Shown here: positions 40,192-49,419 of the stretch, in pieces | Position numbering within the stretch: the first letter of the stretch is position 1 | Layout of the letters: the number at the start of each line of letters is the position of its first letter | DNA from: Protaetiibacter intestinalis | GTDB lineage: Bacteria; Actinomycetota; Actinomycetes; Actinomycetales; Microbacteriaceae | Assembly (NCBI RefSeq): GCF_003627075.1 | Contig: NZ_CP032630.1 | Span: 2,604,001 to 2,668,000, forward strand | Direction: 5' to 3' | Length of the DNA stretch: 64,000 nucleotides | Translations under genes and position numbers: made by a program | The notes under the pieces: generated by a model | Seen by the model: the letters and a program-made list of their open reading frames with translations, nothing else | Databases searched by the model: none | What the model was told of the DNA's origin: nothing

Positions 40192-41472
40192 TCAGAGGCG
40201 TACGACGGCATCGCGGTCGAGCTCGGCGACGCTGCGGAGACCGGCGAGCCCGAGCACCAGGTCGGTCTCCGCGACGAGGTTCGCGAGCACCGACCGCGCC
40301 CCCTGCTCGCCGTCGATGGCGAGGCCGTAGACCCACGCCCGGCCGACGCCCACCGCGGTCGCACCGAGCGCGAGCGCACGCACGACATCCGCTCCACCGC
40401 GCACGCCCGAGTCGAGGATCACGGGCGCACGCCCCGCGACCGCCTCGACGACGCCCGGCAGCGCGTCGATCGCGCCCACCGCGCCGTCCACCTGGCGGCC
40501 GCCGTGCGTCGACACGACGACGCCGTCGACACCCGCGTCGAGCGCGCGGCGGGCGTCGTCGGGATGCTGGATGCCCTTCAGCAGGATCGGCAGCCGGGTG
40601 CGTTCGCGCAGGAACGGCAGATCGGCCCAGGTGAGGGAGGGACGGGAGAACACGTCGAGGAAGGTCTCGACGGCCACGCGCGGTTCGCCGGAGCGCAGGT
40701 TCCCCCGGAAGGCGCCCGGGTAGCGCCGCGTCATGGCCAGCAGCGTGCGCACCGCCGCAGGTGTGACGCGCGGCCGCGGACCGGTCGCGGGGCGCGCCAT
40801 GCGCTCGGCCACGAGCCGCCGGAACACCGGGTCGCTCGTGTACTGGGCGATGCCCATGCCCTGGATGAAGGGCAGGAAGCCGCGGTCGAGGTCGCGCGGT
40901 CGCCAGCCGAGCATGCCCGTGTCGAGGGTCACCACGATCGCCTCGGCGCCGGAGGCCTCGGCGCGCGACACGAAGCTCGCGACGAGTTCGTCGTCGCCCG
41001 CCCAGTACAGCTGGAACCAGCGGGGGCCGGCGTCGGCCTCGGCGATGCGCTCGAGGGGGATGGACGCCTGGCTCGAGACGACGCTCGTGATGCCGAGGGA
41101 GCCGGCGGCGCGCGCGATCGCGAGGTCGGCATCCGGGTCGACGAGCTCGAGCACCCCCACCGGGCAGGCGATGATCGGGGTGGGGTGACGGCGCCCGAAC
41201 AGCTCGACCGAGAGATCGCGGCTGGACACGTCGCGCAGCATCCGCGGCACGATGCGCCACGAGTCGAAGGCGTCGTAGTTCGCCTCGGCGGTCGACTCCC
41301 GGCCGGCCGAACCCGCGACGTAGGCCCAGGCATCCGGCGACATCGCGCGCTCGGCGGCCGACACGAGGGCCGGCCAGCCGGTGGGCACGCGCGGCCGGGC
41401 GCCCGACGCCCCCGCGCGGTAGATCTCGGACTGCCGGGATCTGCCGGTGATGGTCTGGACCTCGTCGTCCAT
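40192..41472 (-). CDS. FMN-dependent alpha-hydroxy-acid dehydrogenase/oxidase
   Basis: A 426-residue TIM-barrel flavoenzyme of the lactate/glycolate/mandelate oxidase family. The catalytic histidine is His323 in VVVSTHGGRQVDG, Lys299 lies in LPILLKGIQH, the FMN-binding arginine is in LDSGVRGGADVVRAL, and ACPVGVLELVDPDAD is the family's N-terminal loop. The ATG at 41472 is preferred because CGGAG lies upstream and the extra 31 codons of the open frame are not conserved. It starts 22 bases after the ABC permease stop and so is probably the last gene of the ROK-ABC operon, which hints that the transported compound feeds a hydroxyacid. The substrate is unknown. Confidence 0.9.
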   Translation of the reverse strand: MDDEVQTITGRSRQSEIYRAGASGARPRVPTGWPALVSAAERAMSPDAWAYVAGSAGRESTAEANYDAFDSWRIVPRMLRDVSSRDLSVELFGRRHPTPIIACPVGVLELVDPDADLAIARAAGSLGITSVVSSQASIPLERIAEADAGPRWFQLYWAGDDELVASFVSRAEASGAEAIVVTLDTGMLGWRPRDLDRGFLPFIQGMGIAQYTSDPVFRRLVAERMARPATGPRPRVTPAAVRTLLAMTRRYPGAFRGNLRSGEPRVAVETFLDVFSRPSLTWADLPFLRERTRLPILLKGIQHPDDARRALDAGVDGVVVSTHGGRQVDGAVGAIDALPGVVEAVAGRAPVILDSGVRGGADVVRALALGATAVGVGRAWVYGLAIDGEQGARSVLANLVAETDLVLGLAGLRSVAELDRDAVVRL

Positions 41473-41494
41473 GGGGGCTCCGTTCTCGCGGCCG

Positions 41495-42718
41495 TCAGGC
41501 CTGCCCGTGCGCCGCGCGCGAGCGACGCGACAGCGAGTCGATGATGACGGCGAGCAGCAGCACACCGCCGGTGATCATGTAGCGGATGGAGGAGTCGAGC
41601 GTCAGCAGCGTGAGGCCGTTCGAGATCGACTGGATGACGGCGATGCCGAGCAGGGCGCTCCAGGCCGAACCGCGGCCGCCGAAGAGGCTCGTGCCGCCGA
41701 TGACCGCCGCCGCGATCGCGTTGAGGTTGGTGTCGCCGGCGCCCGACGACAGGGTCACCGAGCTGAGCCGCCCCGCGGCCAGGATGCCGCCGACCACCGC
41801 GAAGCACGAGCACAGCACGAACACCGAGATGTACACCCGGTTCACCCGGATGCCGGCGCGCCGGGCCGCCTCGACCGAGCCGCCGACCGCGTACACCTCG
41901 CGACCCCACACCGTGCGGGTGAGCACGACATCCATGACGATCACGAGCGCGATGAAGAACACGAACATGACCCCGACGCCGCGATCCGTCGCGAGGTAGC
42001 TCACGGCCGCCGCGCACAGCAGGAGCAGCCCGCCCGCCTTCGCCGCCTGCCAGCCGAGCGAGGAGGTCGGGAGCTCGGCGCGGATGCGGCGGCGCTGGCG
42101 CAGCACCGCGGAGAGGAACATCGCCCCCGCCCACAGCGCGGCGAGCAGATAGGCGAGCCACGGAGGCAGGAACCAGCTCTGCGCGAAGAGCACGATGGGC
42201 GACTCCGGCGGGATGTTGATCGAGCCGGCCGGCCCGAGCACCTTGAGCTGCAGGCCGAGCACGCCGAGCAGGCCGGCGAGCGTGATGATGAAGCTCGGCA
42301 CGCCGAAACGCGTGAACAGCACGCCGTAGAGCAGGCCGATGGCGACGCCGGCGAGCAGGGCGACGAGGATCGTGAGGGCGAGCGGCCAGCCGAGCTGGGT
42401 GAGCCCGACGCCGAGGATCGCGGCGGCGAGACCCGACACCGAGCCGACCGAGAGGTCGATCTGACCGAGCAGCAGCACGAGCACGATGCCGATCGCGATC
42501 GTGCCGACGGCGGCGCACTGCAGCGTGAGGTTCACGAGGTTGTCGGCCGACAGGAAGCTGGGGTTGAGCGCCTGGAACACCGCCCAGATGAGCACGAGGC
42601 CGATGACGACCGGCAGCGAGCCGAGGCTGCCGCCCGTGACGCGGTCGCGCAGTTCGCGCGCCGCCGAGGCCACGCGCGAACGTCCCGTCTCGACCGCGCC
42701 GATGGCGGGGCCCGTCAC
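41495..42718 (-). CDS. ABC sugar transporter permease (XylH/RbsC type)
   Basis: A 407-residue membrane protein with ten or so transmembrane helices. Family motifs are GQIDLSVGSVSGLAAAI near residue 85, TRFGVPSFIITLAGLLG near 135, and the EAA-like VGGSVEAARRAGIRVNRVYI near 288. It is the longer XylH-like form with an inserted loop (about residues 195-220). The GTG at 42718 overlaps the ATPase stop by four bases (GTGA). Together with the lipoprotein and ATPase it forms a CUT2-type importer; the substrate, probably a pentose or similar sugar, is inferred only from family. Confidence 0.9.
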   Translation of the reverse strand: MTGPAIGAVETGRSRVASAARELRDRVTGGSLGSLPVVIGLVLIWAVFQALNPSFLSADNLVNLTLQCAAVGTIAIGIVLVLLLGQIDLSVGSVSGLAAAILGVGLTQLGWPLALTILVALLAGVAIGLLYGVLFTRFGVPSFIITLAGLLGVLGLQLKVLGPAGSINIPPESPIVLFAQSWFLPPWLAYLLAALWAGAMFLSAVLRQRRRIRAELPTSSLGWQAAKAGGLLLLCAAAVSYLATDRGVGVMFVFFIALVIVMDVVLTRTVWGREVYAVGGSVEAARRAGIRVNRVYISVFVLCSCFAVVGGILAAGRLSSVTLSSGAGDTNLNAIAAAVIGGTSLFGGRGSAWSALLGIAVIQSISNGLTLLTLDSSIRYMITGGVLLLAVIIDSLSRRSRAAHGQA

Positions 42719-43548
42719 GGGGCCGGCCCGATCCGCGGGGGAGGCGGCAGCCGCTCCTCGGGTGCGCGTTGCGCGTGCTCGGTGGCACCCGTGATGGCGG
42801 CGATGATGTCCTCGTAGCCGACGTCGGGGGCGAGGAAGTCGCCGTTGTTGCGACCGAGTCGCAGCACGACGATCCGGTCGGCGACCGCCTGCACGTCGGC
42901 CATGTTGTGGCTGATGAGCACGACCCCGTGACCGCGTTCGCGCAGGCGTTCGATGAGGTTGAGCACCTCGGCGGTCTGGGCGACGCCGAGCGCCGCGGTC
43001 GGCTCGTCGAGGATCACGACCCGCGGGTCGCCGATGAGCGACCGGGCGATCGCGACGGTCTGCCGCTGGCCGCCCGAGAGCGCCGCGATCGGCACCCGCA
43101 CCGAGGGGATGCGGGCCGACAGCTGCCGCAGCAGCTCCCACGCACGGCGCTCCATCTCCTCCTCCTCGAGGGCGGCGCCCGCGAGCTCGCGGCCGAGGAA
43201 CAGGTTCGCGACGACGTCGAGGTTGTCGCACAGCGCGAGATCCTGGAAGACGGTCGCGATGCCGAGCGCACGGGAGGCGGTGGGATCGGGGATGGCGACG
43301 GTCTGCCCCTCGAACTCGACCTCGCCGTCGTCGGCCGGGTGCACGCCGGCGAGGATCTTCACGAGCGTCGACTTGCCGGCGCCGTTGTCGCCGACGATCG
43401 CGACCACCTCGCCCGCGTAGATGTCGAGGTGGATGTCGGTGAGCGCCTGAACCTTGCCGAAGTTCTTCGAGATGCCCCGCATCGAGAGCACGGGCACCCG
43501 GTCCGGCACGATCGGGTCGGGCAGGGTGGGGACGGGCGCGATGGTCAC
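42715..43548 (-). CDS. ABC sugar transporter ATP-binding protein (single domain)
   Basis: A 277-residue ATPase with Walker A GDNGAGKST near residue 53, Q-loop VFQDLALCDN near 100, signature LSGGQRQ near 158, Walker B VVILDEPTAALG near 178 and the H-loop LISHNM near 212. CUT2 importers usually have a double-length ATPase of about 500 residues; this one has a single ATPase domain, as in FrcA-like members, and so must dimerise. It starts four bases after the lipoprotein stop and overlaps the permease start. Confidence 0.93.
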   Translation of the reverse strand: MTIAPVPTLPDPIVPDRVPVLSMRGISKNFGKVQALTDIHLDIYAGEVVAIVGDNGAGKSTLVKILAGVHPADDGEVEFEGQTVAIPDPTASRALGIATVFQDLALCDNLDVVANLFLGRELAGAALEEEEMERRAWELLRQLSARIPSVRVPIAALSGGQRQTVAIARSLIGDPRVVILDEPTAALGVAQTAEVLNLIERLRERGHGVVLISHNMADVQAVADRIVVLRLGRNNGDFLAPDVGYEDIIAAITGATEHAQRAPEERLPPPPRIGPAP

Positions 43549-43552
43549 GAGG

Positions 43553-44647
43553 TCACTCCAGCCCCGCGGCCGCGCAGGCCGCCGCGTAGTCGGGGGTGCA
43601 CAGCTGTGCGAGCGTGAAGAAGCCGTCGGCGATCACGACGGGACCGACCTGGTCGAGCGTCACCGCCACCGGTACGAGCAGGAACGACGGGATGTCGGTG
43701 CCCTTCACCTCCACCTGGACCTCGCCCGCGGGGGTGCGGCCGTTCACGAGGTCGATCGCGAGCTCCGCGGCGCGGTAGGCCTCGGGCTTGAGCGCCTTGT
43801 AGACGGTCATGTACTGGTCGCCCGTCAGGATGCGCTGCAGGCCCGCGAGCTCGGCATCCTGACCCGTCACCGGGGGCAGCGGCGACACGCCCGCGGCCCG
43901 CAGCGAGGCGATGGCCCCGCCCGCGGTGGGGTCGTTCGCCGCGTAGACGCCCACGATGCGGTCGCCGAACTGCGTGATCTGCCCGGTGACCCAGTCCTGT
44001 GCCTTGGCGGGATCCCAGCCGGGGGTGTCGAACTCGGCGAGCACCGTGTAGCCGCTCGGATCGATCACCGCGTGCGCACCGAGCTTGAACTGCGAGGCGT
44101 TGTTGTCGGTCGGGGAGCCGTTGACCATGAGGATGCCGCCCTCGCCCGGCTCCACGCCGTCCTCGTCGAGCTTCGCGAGCAGCGACTCGGCCTGAAGGCG
44201 GCCCACCTTCTCGTTGTCGAACGAGATGTAGTAGGCGATGTCCGCGCTGTCGATGAGGCGGTCGTAGGCGATGACGGGAACGCTCCGCGCCGTCGCGAGG
44301 CCGACGATGGAGGCGGCCGCCTTGCCGTCGAACGGGTCCAGCACGAGCACCGAGACGCCCTGGGTGAGCATCGACTCCGCCTGCTGCTGCTGCTTCGCGG
44401 CGTCGCCGTCGGCGTTGCCGTAGAGCACCTCGCAGCCGGGGCAGAGCTCCGCGATCCGCTCCTCGAAGTACGGGCGGTCGGCCGAGTCGTAGCGGGCCGT
44501 GACCGAATCCGGCAGCAGCAGGCCGATGCGGGCGTGCTCGGGGTCGGTCGGCGCGCCGCCCTGCACCCCGTTGGTGCAGGCGGCCAGCGCGAGGGCGGCG
44601 AGGAAGGCGGCGGCCGTTGCGGCGACCGCCCGGGAAGCGCGGAACAT
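43553..44647 (-). CDS. Sugar ABC transporter substrate-binding lipoprotein
   Basis: A 364-residue periplasmic-binding-fold protein (XylF/RbsB type). The lipoprotein signal peptide is clear: MFRASRAVAAT, hydrophobic core, then the lipobox LAAC at about residues 21-24. The mature part has the two-lobe pattern, with RIGLLLPDS opening the first lobe and DRIVGVYAANDPTAGGAI in the second. The ATG 44647 is chosen because it starts the signal peptide, although the frame is open farther upstream into the ROK gene. It begins four bases after the ROK stop. It captures the sugar outside the membrane. Confidence 0.93.
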   Translation of the reverse strand: MFRASRAVAATAAAFLAALALAACTNGVQGGAPTDPEHARIGLLLPDSVTARYDSADRPYFEERIAELCPGCEVLYGNADGDAAKQQQQAESMLTQGVSVLVLDPFDGKAAASIVGLATARSVPVIAYDRLIDSADIAYYISFDNEKVGRLQAESLLAKLDEDGVEPGEGGILMVNGSPTDNNASQFKLGAHAVIDPSGYTVLAEFDTPGWDPAKAQDWVTGQITQFGDRIVGVYAANDPTAGGAIASLRAAGVSPLPPVTGQDAELAGLQRILTGDQYMTVYKALKPEAYRAAELAIDLVNGRTPAGEVQVEVKGTDIPSFLLVPVAVTLDQVGPVVIADGFFTLAQLCTPDYAAACAAAGLE

Positions 44648-44651
44648 CAAC

Positions 44652-45860
44652 TCACCCGAACGCCGCGCGGAGTTCGGCGGGACCGGCTGCCGCAGCGGGG
44701 AAGGCGCTGAGCTGGTCGGCGGCGAAGCCGATCGCGCCGACGACCGCGGCGCGGGCACCGAGCTGCCCGGCGACGATCTCGGGAGGCGGGGCCAGCCGGG
44801 TGGCGAGCGAGCGGTCGACGACCTGGCGGATCGGTCCGAGCAGCAGCTCGCCGGAGCGCGCCAACTGGCCGCCCACGACGATGCGACCGGGGTCGAACAT
44901 GCTCGCGATGTTGGCGGCGGCGACCCCGATGTGCGAGCCTGCGTCGGCGATGCTGCGGATGCAGACGTCGTCGCCCGCCATGGCCCGCACGATGACGTCG
45001 GCGAGCTTGAGGCCCGAGTAGCGGTTCTTGAGGCTCTCGACGATGGCGTCGCCGCCCGCGATCGCCTCGAGGCATCCGAGGTTGCCGCAGCGGCACAGCG
45101 GTCCGTTCTCGACGATGACCATGTGGCCGAACTCGCCCGCGCTGCCGCTCGCGCCGCGGTAGCCGCGACCGCCGACGATGACGCCCGCGCCGATGCCGTC
45201 GCTCACCTCCACGAAGACGGCGTCGCTGTGGCCGCGGAGGGCGCCCAGGCGGTGCTCGGCGAGGGCCGAGAGGTTGGAGGAGTTGTCGACGAACACCGGC
45301 ACCCGCAGCGCCCGCTCTGCGGTCTCGCGGATCGCGATGCCCTCCCAGCCGCGCAGGATGCCGGGGCGGGCGATCATGCCGCTCGCCGCATCCATGGGGG
45401 CCGAGACGGCGATCCCGACGGCGAGCAGCTCGTCGCGGTCGGCGGAGACGTTCTCGAGCATGTCGGCGATGAGCATGCCGACGCGGCGGATCTCGTTGTC
45501 GGAGCGGTGGTCGCGGGCGAGCGGCATCTCGTGCTCGGAGACGACCGTCATGCCGGTGTCGGCGAGCGCCACCCGCAGCTGGCGCTGCGAGAAGTGGATG
45601 CCGCACACGAGGCCCGAGGCGTGCGCGAGGGTCACGTACTGGGCACGGCGGCCCGAGCGCATCGACTTCGAGGTGCTCAGCACGCCCGACTCGGAGAGCT
45701 CCTTGACGATGTTGGAGACGGTGGCGGGGGAGAGGCCCGTGGCGCCGGCGAGCTCCACCTGGGTGAGCCCGCCGTGCTTCTTGACGGCGTCGACGATGCG
45801 GCCGCGATTCGCCTCGCGCAGAGACGTCTGCGACCCCGGGGTGCGCCGCTGGTCCGCCAT
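44652..45860 (-). CDS. ROK-family transcriptional regulator (XylR/NagC type)
   Basis: A 402-residue repressor-type protein with an N-terminal winged helix-turn-helix (about residues 15-70, LTQVELAGATGLSPATVSNI) and a sugar-kinase-like ROK domain. The latter includes the zinc site CRCGNLGCLEA near residue 258 and the EVSDGIGAGVIVGG loop near 210. It is the first gene of the minus-strand operon and very probably controls the sugar importer behind it in response to the transported sugar. A TACCCT -10 lies six bases before the ATG, suggesting a leaderless mRNA. A short CCCCG/CGGGG inverted repeat at 45881-45895 overlaps the expected -35 region and could be an operator. Confidence 0.92.
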   Translation of the reverse strand: MADQRRTPGSQTSLREANRGRIVDAVKKHGGLTQVELAGATGLSPATVSNIVKELSESGVLSTSKSMRSGRRAQYVTLAHASGLVCGIHFSQRQLRVALADTGMTVVSEHEMPLARDHRSDNEIRRVGMLIADMLENVSADRDELLAVGIAVSAPMDAASGMIARPGILRGWEGIAIRETAERALRVPVFVDNSSNLSALAEHRLGALRGHSDAVFVEVSDGIGAGVIVGGRGYRGASGSAGEFGHMVIVENGPLCRCGNLGCLEAIAGGDAIVESLKNRYSGLKLADVIVRAMAGDDVCIRSIADAGSHIGVAAANIASMFDPGRIVVGGQLARSGELLLGPIRQVVDRSLATRLAPPPEIVAGQLGARAAVVGAIGFAADQLSAFPAAAAGPAELRAAFG

Positions 45861-45866
45861 GCATTC

Positions 45867-45872
45867 AGGGTA
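45867..45872 (-). promoter_or_regulatory. -10 element, leaderless mRNA of the ROK-ABC operon
   Basis: TACCCT on the minus strand, six bases before the ATG at 45860. Confidence 0.45.
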
Positions 45873-45930
45873 GCGGCGATCCCCGGAAATCGGGGCACCC
45901 GGATGCGCCCCGCTCGCGGGTCGTCGCGGC

Positions 45931-46350
45931 TCAGGCGTCGGGGATGAGCCGGTGGCCGAGCGAGGCGACCTCGTCGACGCGGTAGCCGAGATCCCGGTAG
46001 AACGCGAGGGCTTCCTCGCCGTCGGCGCGCACCTGCAGGTTGAGCTTCGGGCAGCCGAGCGCGAGGAGGCGCTCCTCGACCGCCGCGACGAGGGCGCGCC
46101 CGATGCCCTCCCGTCGGTGGTCCGGCGCGACCGCGAGGTAGTAGAGCCAGCCGCGATGGCCGTCGTAGCCGCCCATCGCGGTGCCGACCACGGCATCCGC
46201 CTCCTCCGCCACGAGGAACAGCTCGGGCTGCACCGTGAGCTTCCGCTCGATGTCGCGATACGGGTCGTTCCACGGCCGGGTGAGCCCCGCCGCCCGCCAC
46301 AGCGTGACGACGGCCTCGGTGTCCGACACGGAGAACGGGCGGATGCGCAT
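45931..46350 (-). CDS. ypeA: GNAT acetyltransferase, YpeA-like
   Basis: A 139-residue GCN5-related N-acetyltransferase. The acetyl-CoA binding motif appears as VAPDHRREGIGRALV (about residues 74-88), followed by GCPKLNLQVRADGEEALAFY. The order RPWNDPYRDIERKL, then LFLVAEEADAVVGTAMGGYD, then GHRGWLYYLAV closely follows Escherichia coli YpeA. A TAGCAT -10 is six bases before the ATG. The acceptor molecule is unknown. Confidence 0.9.
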   Translation of the reverse strand: MRIRPFSVSDTEAVVTLWRAAGLTRPWNDPYRDIERKLTVQPELFLVAEEADAVVGTAMGGYDGHRGWLYYLAVAPDHRREGIGRALVAAVEERLLALGCPKLNLQVRADGEEALAFYRDLGYRVDEVASLGHRLIPDA

Positions 46351-46356
46351 CCCCCG

Positions 46357-46362
46357 ATGCTA
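46357..46362 (-). promoter_or_regulatory. -10 element, leaderless ypeA mRNA
   Basis: TAGCAT on the minus strand with six bases (CGGGGG) to the ATG at 46350; that G-run is too close to act as a Shine-Dalgarno. Confidence 0.45.
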
Positions 46363-46373
46363 GGTGCCGATTC

Positions 46374-46524
46374 CGCAACTCAGGACGCGGCCCCTTTCTC
46401 GGCCATGGTTCCCCGACCCGCGGGAATCCTCCTGAGTTGCGGCATCGGCAGGTTTCGCAACTCAGGAGATGTGGCACGAAAGGGCCGCCGACGGCGTCGG
46501 AAGCGCGGGAGTTCCTGAGTTGCG
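46374..46524. repeat. 151-bp array of four inverted 12-mers (copy 2)
   Basis: CGCAACTCAGGA at 46374-46385 and 46456-46467, and TCCTGAGTTGCG at 46430-46441 and 46513-46524, in +,-,+,- order. Units are 68 and 69 bp with a 14-bp gap, giving exactly the same total span as the array at 2873-3023. As there, unit 1 arms extend to CCGCAACTCAGGA and unit 2 arms to TTCGCAACTCAGGA. It lies between divergent ypeA and argG. Confidence 0.85.
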
Positions 46525-46622
46525 AAAGTACGCGGGCGGGAGACGGGCGGATCCGGGCGCGGAAACAGGGACCAGGAGCCGGGCGTGGGCGGATGGTGGC
46601 GGGCGCGCGCCGTGCCGCGCCC

Positions 46623-48077
<1,455 letters not shown>

Positions 48078-48150
48078 GCCTCGCCGTCGGGCCGTCTTCG
48101 GCTGCCTCCGACGGGTAGCGGGGGAGCGGTCGCCCCGCCACAATGTCGCC

Positions 48151-49404
48151 ATGGAGGCGCAGTCGGGAGGTGCCGCCGATCGGCGGCGCGCGTGGAGGGC
48201 GCTCGCGAAGCGCTACGACTACCGACGCAGCTACGCCGGCTGGTCGGATGCCATCACGCCTTTCGTCTTCGGGCTGCTGGGGGTCGCGGGTGGCGTCGCG
48301 ATGTGGTTCGGCGTGCTGCGGAACATCCTGTTCGCCCTGCTGCCCGGCACGGTGTGGGTGTCCGACCCGGTGTCGATCATGCTGCCGATCGGGATCGCGG
48401 TCGCGGTGCTGGTGGCGGTCGTCGTGCGGTTCGCCACGAGGGTGTCGCGGTTGGTGCTGCCGTGGGCTCGGTGGGAGCGGCGCTTCCAGCAGGCCGCCGC
48501 ACAGGGGATGGGGTACGCGCCCTGGGAGGGCGGAATCGCGTCCGGGTTCGCCGCGAAGCGCATCGAGTACCGTGACGTGCTGCGGAGACCCGACGGCGCG
48601 TTGATCGCCGAACGTCACACCACGCACGAGCAGCGCATCGACAGGGGGCCGGACAGCGCGTCCCGGTGGGTGCGCTCGATCTCGCGCGGCGGGTGGCTGC
48701 AGGTGTCGCTCCGTCACACCTACCCGGAGTTCCGCCTGAAGACGCTCGACGAGACCTCGCAGGCACCGCAGGCGCTGCCCCACCACGTCGCCGCCGACGG
48801 CTTCGAGGGGTTCGCGTTGTGGGCGGAGCGCGAGTTCGCCGGGGAGGCGATCGCGCTGTTCACCCCGGAGGTGCGTGACGCGATCCGCGCGCTGGGCGCC
48901 GGCGTCACCGTCACCACCTGGAACGAGACGGCGCGCATCTCGATCGACCGGGTGATCGATCCGGACGATCCGGCCGCTCAGGCGCCCGTCTGGCGGCTCG
49001 CCGACGCCCTGCTCTCCGCCGATGCCACCTCGACCGCACCGCTCATCCCGGATCCGGTGGAGGTGGTGCCGCTCGACGCCGCGGGGAAGCCGCTCGCCCC
49101 CGAGGCGCGGATGATGCTCCAGCAGTTCACCCAGGCGGCGCGCAACGTGCGCGCGGTGGCCGAGGGGGCCGGCATCCCCGCCGCGTCCCTTCCCGGCCTC
49201 TCGGCTCTCCCGGCTCGCGAGGGTCCCAAGCGCGGCGCGGGCCTCGACCCCGTGGCGGAACCGACGGGTGACATCGTGCGGTCCCTGTCGGGTGCGTTCC
49301 GCGGACTCGTGCGTCTGCTGGTCGTCCTCGTGGTGCTCGGCGTCGCGCTGTACGTGGCGAAGGGGCTGCTCACGGGGGACTGGACGCCCAGCATCCCCGA
49401 CTGA
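48151..49404 (+). CDS. Uncharacterised membrane protein
   Basis: A 417-residue protein not assigned to a family. Two adjacent transmembrane helices are near the N-terminus (about residues 32-56 and 68-92). A soluble domain of about 270 residues follows, containing FEGFALWAEREFAGEAIALF and ARISIDRVIDPDDP, and a C-terminal transmembrane helix lies near 388-408. The large middle domain lies between helices 2 and 3; its side of the membrane is not certain. ATG 48151 has no Shine-Dalgarno, but CACAAT ends six bases upstream. It is convergent with the alditol oxidase gene. Nothing in the neighbourhood suggests a role. Confidence 0.7.
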   Translation: MEAQSGGAADRRRAWRALAKRYDYRRSYAGWSDAITPFVFGLLGVAGGVAMWFGVLRNILFALLPGTVWVSDPVSIMLPIGIAVAVLVAVVVRFATRVSRLVLPWARWERRFQQAAAQGMGYAPWEGGIASGFAAKRIEYRDVLRRPDGALIAERHTTHEQRIDRGPDSASRWVRSISRGGWLQVSLRHTYPEFRLKTLDETSQAPQALPHHVAADGFEGFALWAEREFAGEAIALFTPEVRDAIRALGAGVTVTTWNETARISIDRVIDPDDPAAQAPVWRLADALLSADATSTAPLIPDPVEVVPLDAAGKPLAPEARMMLQQFTQAARNVRAVAEGAGIPAASLPGLSALPAREGPKRGAGLDPVAEPTGDIVRSLSGAFRGLVRLLVVLVVLGVALYVAKGLLTGDWTPSIPD

Positions 49405-49419
49405 GCGCGCCGACGCCGC

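Noticed and set aside
45881..45895. CCCCG-GAAAT-CGGGG as the definite ROK operator
   Set aside because: A 5-bp G/C dyad is weak in a genome of this composition. It is mentioned only as a possibility under the regulator.
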